From contig NZ_CP027218.1 in the NCBI RefSeq assembly GCF_004124275.1, positions 3,723,501 to 3,787,500 of the forward strand: a stretch of 64,000 bases of DNA, written 5' to 3'. This stretch comes from Pseudomonas sp. DTU12.3 (GTDB lineage: Bacteria; Pseudomonadota; Gammaproteobacteria; Pseudomonadales; Pseudomonadaceae). The notes under the pieces were generated by a model that worked only from the letters and a program-made list of their open reading frames with translations, was not told the origin of the DNA and made no database searches. A program made the position numbers and the translations under genes. Below are positions 17,256 to 26,915 of this stretch, one piece after another (the stretch's first letter is position 1; each line of letters starts with the position of its first letter).

Positions 17256-19643
17256 ATGCGCAACAGCTTGAAGTCGTTGTTTTCAGTGGTATTCGTCTTG
17301 CTCATCGGCAGCAGTCCGATGCTGTGGGCCGCCGAATTGCCTGCGCCTTCGGTGGCCGCGGTCGCGCCGCTGCCGGTGATTTCACAAAACGACCTGCAAG
17401 CCTTGCAGCAGCGCCTCGACGGCCTCAAGCAACAGATTTCCTCGGCAAACAACTACAACCAGCTCGAAGGCCCGCAGGATCGGGTGCAGGCGTTCATTCT
17501 CGATGTCGATAAATTGTCGGCGGCGTTGCTGCCGCAGCAGGCGCAGTTGGCCGTGCAGTTGAGTGTGTTGGGCGCGGCGCCGGCGACTGAGGTCGCGGCC
17601 GAGCAGGCGGATATCGTTGCGCAGCGGGCGTCGTTGGCGGAACAGAAGAGCAAGATCGACGCGTCGCTAAAGAGTCTGGCGGCGCTCAAGCAAAGCGCGG
17701 CGGATCTGATTACCCAGATCGCCGGTATCCGCCGCTCATTGCTCGAGAGCGAGTTGACCCTGGGCACCCACAGTGTGTTGAGCCCGCATTTCTGGTCGCC
17801 GCTGGTCAATCCGACGCCGGACGATCGTCAGCGTTGGCGTTTTTTCATCGCCCAAATCAGCGAAACCTGGGCCACGGTCTGGGCGCCGGGGCAGCGTTTC
17901 TATACCAGTTTTTTGGTGTTGCTGGCGCTGGTTATCTGGACGTTCGGACGCCGGCTGGCCGAGCGCGGGCTGACATGGGTATGCATTCATCGCATGCCGG
18001 AGGGGCGTTTGCGTCGTAGTGCGCTGGCGTTTGCTTCGGCGCTGGCAACGATTGTTACAACGGGCCTTGCGCTGCAATTGCTGTTCTATGCCTGCACTCG
18101 CCACGAGCCGTTGACGCCGGTGCTGGAGACATTTTCCGAGGAGTTCGAAAAAGCGGTTTATGCCTGTGTGCTGATCACCGGGCTGAGCCGCGCGTTGTTG
18201 TCGACCCAGCATCCGTCGTGGCGGCTGCCTGCGATTGCCGACCCCGTGGCGCTGGCGATGAAGCCGTATCCGCGCATTTTGTCCGGCACGCTGCTGGTGT
18301 TGGTGACGCTGGTGCAGGTGAGCAATTCCACCGGCATGAGCAGCCAGATTGTCGTGGCCGGGCGCGGCGTCATCTCGATTGTGGTCATGGTGATTGTCGT
18401 GTCGTTGCTGTTGCGCGTGGGCAAAGTGCGCAAGGCACTGGTCGCAGCGAACGATGCCTCGGCGACGGGCAGTACGTTTTCCGGCGTGGTGTACACCATC
18501 GCCAGTATTTCGATGTTGGTCTCGGCGATTGCCCTGCTTACTGGCTATATCTCGTTGAGCCGGTTCATCACCTATGAAGTGGTCTGGGCCTACATCGTGT
18601 TGTCGGGTTTCTACTTGCTGATCCAGGTGATCAAGGACGGTTGCGAGTACGCGTTTTCAGCCAAACATGCGAGCGGCAAAGCACTCAAGCAATTGCTCGG
18701 CATTGGCGATCGACGACTCGAGCAGATCTCGATTCTGTTGTCCGGGTTCAGCCGCGCAGCGCTGTTGCTGCTGGCGGTGATTGCGCTGTTTGTCGGCGGC
18801 ATCGGCACCACGCTCGGGCAGTTGGCGACCAATATCATGGCGATCCTCGGCGGCGCCGGCTTGCGCAAGTTCAATATCGTCCCGGCACATCTGCTCAACG
18901 CAGTGTTGGCGCTGATGATCGGCATCTGGCTGATCCGCGCCCTGCGCCGCTGGCTCGACAACGAGTTCCTGCCCAAGACCGACATGGACCCGGGCATGTG
19001 CGCGTCGCTCAGCACGCTGTTTTCCAATATCGGTTATGCCTTTGTGATCCTCATGACCCTGTCGTCGCTGGGCGTGCAGTGGACCAACCTGGCGTGGATC
19101 GTCAGTGCGCTGTCGGTGGGCATCGGTTTCGGTTTGCAGGAGATCGTGAAGAACTTCGTTTCCGGCCTGATTCTGCTGACCGAGCGCCCGGTGAAGGTCG
19201 GCGATCTGATCAGCATCAGCGGCGTCGAGGGCGACATCCGCCGGATCAACGTGCGTGCCACGGAAATCCAGCTCAGCGACCGCTCGATCGTGATCGTGCC
19301 GAACTCGCAATTGATCTCGCAGAACCTGCGCAACGTCACCCTCGGCGGTAGCGCTCAGGGGGTGGCGTCGCTGGAGTTGATGTTCCCGCTGGATATCGAC
19401 CCCGAAGAGGTCAAGGACCTGCTGCTCAACACCTACCGCGAGAACGAAACCATCCTCGATAAACCCGCGTCGTTCGTGCGTTTCAGCAAACTGTCGCCGG
19501 ACGGCATTACTCTGACGGTGACCGGCTATGTCGGCAGCCCGAGAATCGTCGGGGTGACCAAGAGTGACTTGCTGTTCGAGATTCTCAAGCGCCTCGGCGC
19601 AGCGGGAATCGCCCTCGCCACTCCCCCACCCAGCAGCCCCTGA
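17256..19643 (+). CDS. DUF3772-MscS mechanosensitive channel
   Basis: A 795-aa inner-membrane protein. A signal peptide (to about 26) and a coiled-coil DUF3772 periplasmic domain (30-190, LQALQQRLDGLKQQIS) precede many membrane helices. The C-terminal MscS core has SVGIGFGLQEIVKNFVSGLILL (pore helix TM3), then TERPVKVGDLISISGVEGD and the β-domain NVRATEIQLSDRSIVIVPN. It is a large YbiO/MscK-like channel that would open under hypo-osmotic stress. Divergent from the copper locus. A REP follows its stop. Confidence 0.92.
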   Translation: MRNSLKSLFSVVFVLLIGSSPMLWAAELPAPSVAAVAPLPVISQNDLQALQQRLDGLKQQISSANNYNQLEGPQDRVQAFILDVDKLSAALLPQQAQLAVQLSVLGAAPATEVAAEQADIVAQRASLAEQKSKIDASLKSLAALKQSAADLITQIAGIRRSLLESELTLGTHSVLSPHFWSPLVNPTPDDRQRWRFFIAQISETWATVWAPGQRFYTSFLVLLALVIWTFGRRLAERGLTWVCIHRMPEGRLRRSALAFASALATIVTTGLALQLLFYACTRHEPLTPVLETFSEEFEKAVYACVLITGLSRALLSTQHPSWRLPAIADPVALAMKPYPRILSGTLLVLVTLVQVSNSTGMSSQIVVAGRGVISIVVMVIVVSLLLRVGKVRKALVAANDASATGSTFSGVVYTIASISMLVSAIALLTGYISLSRFITYEVVWAYIVLSGFYLLIQVIKDGCEYAFSAKHASGKALKQLLGIGDRRLEQISILLSGFSRAALLLLAVIALFVGGIGTTLGQLATNIMAILGGAGLRKFNIVPAHLLNAVLALMIGIWLIRALRRWLDNEFLPKTDMDPGMCASLSTLFSNIGYAFVILMTLSSLGVQWTNLAWIVSALSVGIGFGLQEIVKNFVSGLILLTERPVKVGDLISISGVEGDIRRINVRATEIQLSDRSIVIVPNSQLISQNLRNVTLGGSAQGVASLELMFPLDIDPEEVKDLLLNTYRENETILDKPASFVRFSKLSPDGITLTVTGYVGSPRIVGVTKSDLLFEILKRLGAAGIALATPPPSSP

Positions 19644-19651
19644 CACCCCCC

Positions 19652-19745
19652 GTAGGAGCTGCGGCACGCTGCGATCTCTTGATCTTGCCTTATAAAAACA
19701 AGATCAAAAGATCGCAGCCTCGTTGCACTCGTCAGCTCCTACAGG
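19652..19745. repeat. REP inverted repeat
   Basis: GTAGGAGCTGCGGCACGCTGCGATC and its imperfect reverse complement ending CAGCTCCTACAGG flank a short AT-rich loop. Same family as the elements at 34097 and 36894, but with more mismatches. Confidence 0.85.
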
Positions 19746-19838
19746 TCATGCGCTGTACCAGACAAAGGGTAAAGTCTTTGTCGTCACTGCCGAAATGTTA
19801 ATGTGCCATCACTTTTAATCCGACAGTGTGCCCTCTGC

Positions 19839-21335
19839 ATGGATGCCTTGATCCGCCGTTTCAGTTGTTTGTCTTTGCTTGCCCTCGCCCTCTACGGATG
19901 CCAGAGCCCCCCGTCCCCCAAACAGACGAGTGCCGATTTCGATGCGCTGGGGCGCATGGAGTTTGACGCGGCAATGCTTGGTCAACCCAACCCGAATACC
20001 ATCGTGCGCGATGGCGATCACGTCAGCTATTACGTGATTGCCACTGAGGGGCGGCGAATACTTCATCTGGCGAACTTCAACGCCGACTGTCATCTGCCAG
20101 ATGCGCAAATGGCGCATTTGACCAACAAGGGCATGCTTCAGTTTGCGGCTGTTCGAAACAGTCGCACAGCCGAAGACAAGCAAATGCCTGCCGAACAGAA
20201 AAAGCTGTTTCTGCAGAGTCCTCAATTCAAACAGGTTTGTGCTCAGACCCCGGTGGCACAATGGCGGGTCATTTCGGCACCGGAGTTACAGGAATGGCAG
20301 CTGATTGATCGTGCCAGCCTGAATCAGAAAGACGGCCAGATCTACTTCTGGTCTGCCCGGGTACCCGCAGGCGAAACGCTTCTGCCCCGCGAAAATGGCC
20401 TGTATGCGCAAGAGCGTAGGCGCTGGAGCGCTGATTGCGCTAAACAACAATTGACCTCGCTGAGTACCTTCTACGTAGATAAGCAAAACCGCGTGATAGC
20501 CGGCGCGATCAGCGTTGACGCCATCGCCGAGAAAAACCTGAACGCCGACCACCGTCAATTGCTCACAACTGCATGTGCTACACCACAGGTGTTGGCGGCA
20601 CTGAAACCTTTCTCGGGCCGAGAACAAACGCCATTCGTATTGCCTGATCCAGTGCTGCCGTCCTCCGTAACCAAATCCATTGAAGCGTTGAAATTGCCGG
20701 TCCCGGAACACAACATTCAACGCTTGCGCGTGATCTTCAAAGATCCCAACGAGGCTGATCGGCGCAAACAGCTTCAGGAGGCGGGCATGTCGTACCTGCT
20801 CTCGAACAACCCCGAACGACTGACGCTGGGACGCTTGGGCAGGGACAGCCGCTACCTCGGATACGAGCCGGGAAAGCAGCTCACAGAACGCTACAACAGT
20901 AATTATCATCAATCGGTAAACATCACTTTCCGAGGGCTGATCGACCTCGCCGATATTGATTACAGGAATGACAGTGACGGCATCACCGTGCGTAAAAACG
21001 CGATCACCGACCTGCGATTCACCGGTGACTGGACGAACATGCCAGTCGGTGCGCTACTGAGCTACACCGAACAAAGGTCCAGCACCCGCTACCAGAAAGC
21101 CGCTGAACTTGAGGACACACGGTTTGACTGCGCCGTGGAAGCACAAGAGCCTGCCAGTGCGTTCTTTCCATCGTTGACGGGCACCGCCAAAGTCATCACT
21201 TGTACAGGCAGGCACTACCGCCACGGTGAAAGCACTGCGATGTATGCCTATTTGCAGGCGTACGGGATGTTCGTGCCGATCGACCTCACCCAGAATCGCA
21301 GCTACGGCGAGTTCAAGATCGAAGCGGTCGAGTGA
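19839..21335 (+). CDS. Lipoprotein of unknown function
   Basis: A 498-aa protein. The ATG at 19839 is preferred (MDALIRRFSCLSLLALALYGC) since it gives a normal lipoprotein signal with lipobox LALYGC; a GTG at 19803 would add 12 residues. No Shine-Dalgarno is clear. The mature protein is soluble, with no recognised domain; segments such as RFTGDWTNMPVGALLSYTEQ and GTAKVITCTGRHYRHGES suggest β structure near the C-terminus. A strong terminator follows, so it is a single-gene unit. Confidence 0.75.
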   Translation: MDALIRRFSCLSLLALALYGCQSPPSPKQTSADFDALGRMEFDAAMLGQPNPNTIVRDGDHVSYYVIATEGRRILHLANFNADCHLPDAQMAHLTNKGMLQFAAVRNSRTAEDKQMPAEQKKLFLQSPQFKQVCAQTPVAQWRVISAPELQEWQLIDRASLNQKDGQIYFWSARVPAGETLLPRENGLYAQERRRWSADCAKQQLTSLSTFYVDKQNRVIAGAISVDAIAEKNLNADHRQLLTTACATPQVLAALKPFSGREQTPFVLPDPVLPSSVTKSIEALKLPVPEHNIQRLRVIFKDPNEADRRKQLQEAGMSYLLSNNPERLTLGRLGRDSRYLGYEPGKQLTERYNSNYHQSVNITFRGLIDLADIDYRNDSDGITVRKNAITDLRFTGDWTNMPVGALLSYTEQRSSTRYQKAAELEDTRFDCAVEAQEPASAFFPSLTGTAKVITCTGRHYRHGESTAMYAYLQAYGMFVPIDLTQNRSYGEFKIEAVE

Positions 21336-21341
21336 GAGCCG

Positions 21342-21372
21342 CAGGCGTTTCGGGTTATTCCCGAAACGCCTG
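21342..21372 (+). terminator. Strong intrinsic terminator
   Basis: CAGGCGTTTCGGG (21342-21354) and CCCGAAACGCCTG (21360-21372) form a perfect 13-bp stem with loop TTATT, seven bases after the lipoprotein stop. A CTTTTT tract follows at a short distance. Confidence 0.85.
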
Positions 21373-21457
21373 GCAGCCTGCTTTTTAGGTCTTTATTGAC
21401 GGTCGAAAGGCACCCTTATACTTCAGCGGTTCACCCACCGCTCAATAAGGATGCTCC

Positions 21458-21919
21458 ATGCCTCAACGTCTTTTACTGGCGGCACTGTTTGTCGCAGTCG
21501 CCGGTTGTGCCAGCCCTCCTCCGGTTTCCGTTCACACCCATGATCCCGCCAGTTCGACGTTGCAAGGTGACGCCGCGCGGCCGGCGCAGGCGCAATGGCT
21601 GCGCACCGAGCTGTACTTTTCGGTGGGTTCGATCGATGGCAAGGAAGGTGCGGTCAGCCCGGCGCGCTGGCGCGAGTTTCTCGACAAGGAAGTCACGCCG
21701 CGTTTCCCGGATGGCTTCAGTGTGCTCGACGCGTATGGTCAATGGCGCGATAAAGGCGCGAAAGAACCTGAGCGCTTGAGCACCAAGGTCATTGTGATCC
21801 TGCACGAGAACAGCGTGCAGCGTTCCAGCGACATCGAAGCGATTCGCCTCGCGTACAAACGCATCACCGGCGACTTGTCGGTGCTGCGTTTGTCGCAACC
21901 GGCCGAGGTGTCGTTCTAG
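21458..21919 (+). CDS. DUF3574 lipoprotein
   Basis: A 153-aa protein with AAGG 7 nt before the ATG. The signal ends in the lipobox AVAGC. The mature domain has the DUF3574 features: TELYFSVGSIDGKEGAVSPA, WREFLDKEVTPRFPDGFSV and STKVIVILHENS. The role is unknown. Its 3' end overlaps the convergent permease gene by 4 bp. Confidence 0.85.
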   Translation: MPQRLLLAALFVAVAGCASPPPVSVHTHDPASSTLQGDAARPAQAQWLRTELYFSVGSIDGKEGAVSPARWREFLDKEVTPRFPDGFSVLDAYGQWRDKGAKEPERLSTKVIVILHENSVQRSSDIEAIRLAYKRITGDLSVLRLSQPAEVSF

Positions 21920-23280
21920 TCCGAAGTCGGTCCAAGAGCTTGCCGAGGCGTCGACGCCACGCGGCTCAACCCCGCCAGTATCAGCGCCCCCACCAGCAAC
22001 ACGGCGATCCCCAGAAACGCGCCATAGCCGACCACTGTCACGCTGGAATACAGCATGTACAGGCACAACCCGAAAAACAGCAGCGGCAACAGCGGATACA
22101 ACGGCACCTGCACCGGCCTCGGCACGTCGGGAAAGCGCCGCCGCAGAATGATCAACGCGACGCTGCTCAAGCTCAGAAACAGCCAGTACACCGGAGTCAA
22201 ATACTCGACCATGGTGTTGAAACCGCTCTGGGTGAAACTGCCGAACAACACCAACAGCAACGCCACCGCGCCTTCCGCGAGCAAGGCTTTGCGCGGCACG
22301 CCGTGACGATCGTCCCAGTCGCCGAAACTGCGCAATTGCGGCACATCGCGGGCGGCTGCGTAGGTAGTCCGGGCGCCGACCAGCAATGTCGAGTTGATAG
22401 TGGCGATCGCGGCGATACCGACCATCAACAGAATCAGCATGACCCCGGGCGCGCCGAATGCACGGTTCAGCAACTCAACTGCCGGCGCGTTGCTCGCCGC
22501 CAGTCCGGCGAATCCCAGACCGGCGACGAACGCCCAATTGAGCGCCAGATAGATGCTCATCAGCACCGCCAGCGCTCCGATCATGGCGATGAAGATGCCC
22601 CGTCGACCGTCGCGCACTTCTGCCGATAACGTCGCCGCATCGCTCCAGCCACCGAAGGCCAGAAACACGAAAATCATCGCCGCCGAAAATCCGGCCATAC
22701 CGCTGTGCTCCGGCGTGACCGAAACGTCCGCTACCGGTGGTTCGATGCCCTGCCACTTGAGCCAGACACCGGCGCTGGCAATGCTCAGAAAACCCAGTGC
22801 AAGCAAGCCCACCAACAACGTCTGGGTGATGAAACCAATGTGCTTGCCCGTGAGATTGAGCAGCACCAGCGCGGCAATGATCGCCCCGGCAAACAACCCC
22901 GAGCCGTACTGCCCCAACGGCACCACCGCGTTGAAGTAATCGGCAAACATGAATGCCGACAACGCGATCCATCCGGTGTGCATCACCGAAAACCGCGACC
23001 AGGCGAACAGCAATCCCATGCGTTCGCCGTAAGCCATGCGCAGAAAATGATAATCGCCACCCGGATGCGGAAATGCCGTGGCCATCTCGGCAAAACACAG
23101 CGCGCCGATCATCGACGCCACACCGCCGAGCACCCACACCAGGTAGAAATGTTCTGGCCCGACGTTAAGTGCCACGGTCGGCGCGGTTTTCAGGATGTCG
23201 GTCGTGATCACCATGCCCAGCGTGATCAATAACGCCTGAAACACCGGCAGATGCCGTCTCGGCCCGGCGTCAGAAGCCAT
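21916..23280 (-). CDS. APC-family amino acid permease
   Basis: A 454-aa inner-membrane transporter with about 12 hydrophobic helices. The start at 23280 (MASDAGPRRHLPVFQALLITL) lies inside the last codons of the TonB receptor gene, an 11-bp overlap that implies coupled translation; an ATG at 23310 is an alternative. TM1 has GMVITTDILKTAPTVA in place of the usual glycine-rich unwound stretch, and FPHPGGDYHFLRMAYGERMGL is the APC TM2-3 hallmark. Together with the receptor this suggests one uptake route across both membranes. Confidence 0.85.
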   Translation of the reverse strand: MASDAGPRRHLPVFQALLITLGMVITTDILKTAPTVALNVGPEHFYLVWVLGGVASMIGALCFAEMATAFPHPGGDYHFLRMAYGERMGLLFAWSRFSVMHTGWIALSAFMFADYFNAVVPLGQYGSGLFAGAIIAALVLLNLTGKHIGFITQTLLVGLLALGFLSIASAGVWLKWQGIEPPVADVSVTPEHSGMAGFSAAMIFVFLAFGGWSDAATLSAEVRDGRRGIFIAMIGALAVLMSIYLALNWAFVAGLGFAGLAASNAPAVELLNRAFGAPGVMLILLMVGIAAIATINSTLLVGARTTYAAARDVPQLRSFGDWDDRHGVPRKALLAEGAVALLLVLFGSFTQSGFNTMVEYLTPVYWLFLSLSSVALIILRRRFPDVPRPVQVPLYPLLPLLFFGLCLYMLYSSVTVVGYGAFLGIAVLLVGALILAGLSRVASTPRQALGPTSD

Positions 23281-25657
23281 AAGTGGCGCGGGCGTAGTAA
23301 TAGGCTCCATTGGTGCCGATTGGCGAGAGCACGTCATACGGCAAGTTGCCGCCGTAGTTGATCGCCGAGCCGGAGCGCTCCGGGTAGTTGTCGGTAAGGT
23401 TGTTGCCACCCACGGCGATGTTGAATTTCGGGGTGAATTTGTAGGTCACTTCGGCGTCCAGTTGCCACACCGCGCCATAGGTTTGCTCAGGTTGCGAGTC
23501 GCCGAAATCGAACACGCGGGTGGTCTCGCCCTGGCGGGTCAAACGGCCGAGCAAGCCCCAATGTTCGCTGGCCCAGTTGGCGGAAAAGATCAAGCGATCC
23601 TTCGGTGCGGCATCGGTCAGGGTGTTGGTTTCTTCAACACCGACCAGCGCGTCGTTGCCGATGCCCAACGCGGTCAGTTGCGACGGCGTGCCTTTGGTGC
23701 TGGTGACTTTGGTGTGGTTGTAGGTGTACGCAGTGGTCAGGCCCAATTCCCCGTCATAGAACGGCTGATGGTAGTTGAGCACCAGTTCGGCGCCGTGGGT
23801 GCTGGTGTCGGCGGCGTTGGTGAAGAAGTTGACGTCGTGCACACCAGCGACACCGAAGTTGTCGTTGATGTAGTTTTCCAGGGCATCGCTGCCGATACGT
23901 TGCGACAGGGTGATGCGGTCTTTGACGTCGATGCGGAACACGTCCAGCGACGCGTCGAAGCGTTCGTTCAACTGGAAAGTCAGGCCGAGGCTGAAGTTCT
24001 TCGAGGTTTCCGGATCGAGTTTCTCCGCACCCAGCGCGCGGGCGATCGGGTCGTTGACCGAGAGCACGCGAATATCGGTCAGCGTGCCGCCATCGCCGAA
24101 GTTGCTGGTGGTGTTCTGAAAGCCGCTTTGCGCCAGCGAGGGTGCACGGAAGTTGTTCGACACCGCACCGCGCAACGCCCACTGATCGGTCAGTTTGTAG
24201 CGGCCGCTGAGTTTGCCGGTGAGCTTGCTGCCGGCATCGTCGTAATGCTCCCAACGCGTGGCGCCGTCGACGAAAAAGCGGTCAGTGAGGTCGCCGGACA
24301 ATTCGGCGTAAGTGCCAAACACATTGCGGTCCAGGTCCGACTCTTCGCTCGGCCGCAAGCCATTGGCGCCGTCGGCTCCGGAACCAATGTAGGAAGCTTC
24401 GTCGCCGGCATAGGTCAGGTAATTTTCGTAGCGATATTCGCCGCCGACGGCCAGCACGAACGAGCGCTCGCCAAGGCGCAATTCACGGCTGAAATCGAGG
24501 TTGCTGGTGGTCTGGCGCAGTTCGTAGTCGCCGGTATCGAACCGGGTCGGCGAGTCTTCACCGAGGCTGACGTTGAGGGTGCGTCGGGTCGAACCCTCGA
24601 AGCGGTTGCGGCCGTGGGTGACGCTGCTGTCGAAGTCCCAGTCATCGCCGATCATGCCTTTGAAACCGGCCGTGGCGGAGACATCCTTGTTGTCACCGAG
24701 CGATTGCGGCAAGTAGCCGTTGGGGTAGAACTGCGGCTGCTCGTACGGATAGCGATAGAACTCGGCGCCGGTGGTGTGGCGCTGGTTGTAGGTGCCGAAG
24801 CTGTAGGCCTTGCCGCCGGCCAACGGCAATTCACTGTTGAACCACAGGTTGACGTCACGGGCGAGGCCGTCGCCCATCACGTAATTGCGCTGGTTCGGGG
24901 TATCGGCAAAGCCATCGAAACCGGCGCGGTTGGTCGGGTTGCGATCCTTGTATTCGGTGCCACCACGAATGAAGCCGCCCTCCTCGCCAAGCCGCGTGCC
25001 GATCTTCGCGGTGGTCACGCTGTTCTGGCCGTCGGTGGTGGTCTTGCCAATCGCGTCCTGATGGGTGTGATAGGCGCCATAACTGGTCGAGACCTCGCCG
25101 CCCTCGGGCGCGTCGTCGAGGATGATGTTGATCACCCCGGCAATCGCGTCGGAGCCGTATTGCGCGCCGGCGCCGTCCCGCAGCACTTCGATGCGTTTGA
25201 TGGCGCTGATCGGGATCGAGTTGAAATCCACCGGCGCGGTGCCACGACCGATTTTCGACGAATCATTGACCACCGCCGAGGTGTGGCGACGCTTGCCGTT
25301 GACCAGCACCAGCACCTGATCCGGACTCATGCCGCGCAATTGCGCCGCTCGCACATGGTCGGCACCGCCGGAGTTGGATTGACGCGGCAGGCTGAAGGAC
25401 GGCAACAGCGTCTGCAACGCGGCGCCCAGTTCGCCATCAGCGGCGCCGGCGGTTTTCAGGTCCTCGGCGGTGAGTACATCGACCGGCACCGGCGAGTCGA
25501 GCACCGTGCGCGAAGTGCCGCGCGTGCCGGTCACCAACACGGTGCCGAGGCGCGATTCGTCTTCTGCACTGGAGGCTGTTTCTTCGGCGTTGACGGGAAG
25601 TTGCCAGATGGCAGTTACAACAGCAGCGGCCAGTAATGAACGGGAACGGTAATGCAT
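23270..25657 (-). CDS. TonB-dependent outer-membrane receptor
   Basis: A 795-aa receptor. The signal peptide ends at about residue 24 (LPVNAEE). A TonB box-like LGTVLVTGTR leads to the plug domain (LNGKRRHT-type loop VLVNGKRRHTSAVVND, IKRIEVLRDGAGAQYGSDAIAGVINI). The barrel ends in ATYGF, with the normal terminal Phe. There is no N-terminal signalling domain and no FecIR pair nearby, so it is unlikely to be surface-signalling. Cotranscribed with the permease; the ligand is unknown. Confidence 0.92.
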   Translation of the reverse strand: MHYRSRSLLAAAVVTAIWQLPVNAEETASSAEDESRLGTVLVTGTRGTSRTVLDSPVPVDVLTAEDLKTAGAADGELGAALQTLLPSFSLPRQSNSGGADHVRAAQLRGMSPDQVLVLVNGKRRHTSAVVNDSSKIGRGTAPVDFNSIPISAIKRIEVLRDGAGAQYGSDAIAGVINIILDDAPEGGEVSTSYGAYHTHQDAIGKTTTDGQNSVTTAKIGTRLGEEGGFIRGGTEYKDRNPTNRAGFDGFADTPNQRNYVMGDGLARDVNLWFNSELPLAGGKAYSFGTYNQRHTTGAEFYRYPYEQPQFYPNGYLPQSLGDNKDVSATAGFKGMIGDDWDFDSSVTHGRNRFEGSTRRTLNVSLGEDSPTRFDTGDYELRQTTSNLDFSRELRLGERSFVLAVGGEYRYENYLTYAGDEASYIGSGADGANGLRPSEESDLDRNVFGTYAELSGDLTDRFFVDGATRWEHYDDAGSKLTGKLSGRYKLTDQWALRGAVSNNFRAPSLAQSGFQNTTSNFGDGGTLTDIRVLSVNDPIARALGAEKLDPETSKNFSLGLTFQLNERFDASLDVFRIDVKDRITLSQRIGSDALENYINDNFGVAGVHDVNFFTNAADTSTHGAELVLNYHQPFYDGELGLTTAYTYNHTKVTSTKGTPSQLTALGIGNDALVGVEETNTLTDAAPKDRLIFSANWASEHWGLLGRLTRQGETTRVFDFGDSQPEQTYGAVWQLDAEVTYKFTPKFNIAVGGNNLTDNYPERSGSAINYGGNLPYDVLSPIGTNGAYYYARATYGF

Positions 25658-26090
25658 GTAACAGCTCCTTGAATCGCAGTTAATACCCGGCCGTCACCGA
25701 CAACAAGAAGTCGGCAATCAATGCGCGGCAATGTCTGCTGTAGTTTTGATTTTTAAAGGCAGTTGAAACGAAGAATATTGGTAACGCGCAGAATCCCCAG
25801 AGTAAGTCATTGCCCCTTGGAGCCTGATGCTAGACGAGCGGCGGCTTAGCGCAAAAGAACCAATAACACTTAGGTTAGATCGCTCTTAAGGAGTGTTCTT
25901 AGTCCAACACAAGTGTTGCTGAGGCAACACTAAAGCCCATTAAAAACAAACTAATCCAACTATAAAACTGCCTTCTGCAAGAGCTGGCTTGCCAGCGATA
26001 GCGGAGTGTCATTCAACGAATCTGGTGACTGGCTGAACCGCATCGCTGGCAAGCCAGTTCTCACAGTTGATCGCATTACGAGGCGGGCGC
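25658..26090. promoter_or_regulatory. Control region of the TonB receptor gene, with an inverted repeat
   Basis: A 430-bp region without a gene. AGTGTTGC (25912-25919), TGAG and GCAACACT (25924-25931) form a perfect 8-bp palindrome, which may be a regulator site or a terminator remnant. No Fur-box-like GATAATGATAAT motif is seen, which argues against a simple iron-siderophore receptor. The far end carries a REP element. Confidence 0.45.
25984..26057. repeat. REP inverted repeat (CTGGCTTGCCAGCGAT type)
   Basis: CTGGCTTGCCAGCGAT (25984-25999) and ATCGCTGGCAAGCCAG (26042-26057) are exact 16-bp inverted arms around 42 bp. Same type as the copy at 26816. Confidence 0.9.
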
Positions 26091-26756
26091 TTAGTCGAAC
26101 TCTTTGTCCCGCCAGGCATCTTCGGCAATGTCCAGTTCATCACCGCTGAAACGCTGTTCGGCAAACGGATCGGCGTGCAGGTGAAAGCCGTTCTGCTCCC
26201 AGAAACCCGGTTGTTCATGCTCGACAAATTCAAGACCGCGCAACCATTTTGCGCTCTTCCAGAAATACCGGCCGGCGACCACCAGACGCAACGGCCAGCC
26301 GTGTTGCGCGGTCAGCGGTTGGCCGTGGTAATGGGTGGCCAACAGGCTGTCCGGGTGCAACAGATCGTCGAGTCGCAGATTGGTCTGGTAATCGTGGTCA
26401 GCGTGGGCCATGACGAAGGCTGACTTGGGCTGGATGTTCAGTACTTGCAACAGATCCTGCAGATGCACCCCACTCCATTGGGTGTCGAACTTCGACCAGC
26501 GCGTGACGCAATGAATGTCGCATTGCAACTGCCGTTGCGGCATTGCCAGCAGGTCGGCATAACGCAACTTGATCGACTGTTCGAGCGTGCCAAACAGGCG
26601 TAGCGACCAATCAGCAAGATCGTATTGCGGCACTGCGCCTTCGTGCAGAATCGGAAAGCGCTCCGTCAGCACTTGCCCCGGCGGCAGTCGTGCGCCGAAC
26701 AGCGGATCGGCACTCGGCGAACGGCTTTTGCGCAGGCGCGCAGCCTTGTTGTGCAT
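26091..26756 (-). CDS. Sulfite-oxidase-like molybdopterin enzyme
   Basis: A 221-aa protein; the ATG at 26756 has TGGAGA 4 nt upstream. The oxidoreductase molybdopterin-binding fold is clear: LQCDIHCVTRWSKFD with Cys83 as the expected Mo ligand, WSGVHLQDLLQVL, HGWPLRLVVAGRYFWKSAKWLRG and FVEHEQPGFWEQNGFH. It has no Tat or Sec signal, so it is probably cytoplasmic, and no haem or dimerisation domain. It lies between two REP elements, so its link to the flanking transport genes is uncertain. Confidence 0.87.
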   Translation of the reverse strand: MHNKAARLRKSRSPSADPLFGARLPPGQVLTERFPILHEGAVPQYDLADWSLRLFGTLEQSIKLRYADLLAMPQRQLQCDIHCVTRWSKFDTQWSGVHLQDLLQVLNIQPKSAFVMAHADHDYQTNLRLDDLLHPDSLLATHYHGQPLTAQHGWPLRLVVAGRYFWKSAKWLRGLEFVEHEQPGFWEQNGFHLHADPFAEQRFSGDELDIAEDAWRDKEFD

Positions 26757-26815
26757 GTGTTCTCCAGATTTCGCCAATGCAAATCAGCCGAAAATTCTAT
26801 GACTCAACCCGCCCT

Positions 26816-26905
26816 TGTGGGAGCTGGCTTGCCAGCGATGAGGCCTGTCGAGTCAATATCTCTATCGGCTGAAACACCGCTATCGCTGGCAAGCCAGCTC
26901 CCACA
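26816..26905. repeat. REP inverted repeat with 24-bp perfect arms
   Basis: Positions 26816-26839 (TGTGGGAGCTGG...) and 26882-26905 are exact reverse complements around a 42-bp loop. It lies between the molybdoenzyme gene and the ABC operon end, 10 bp after the substrate-binding protein stop. Confidence 0.92.
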
Positions 26906-26915
26906 GGGTGCTGTT

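Noticed and set aside
23462..25636. Long plus-strand frame of 724 codons across the TonB receptor gene
   Set aside because: It is the antisense shadow of the receptor gene: GC-rich third positions keep the frame open. The minus-strand product has a full receptor architecture.
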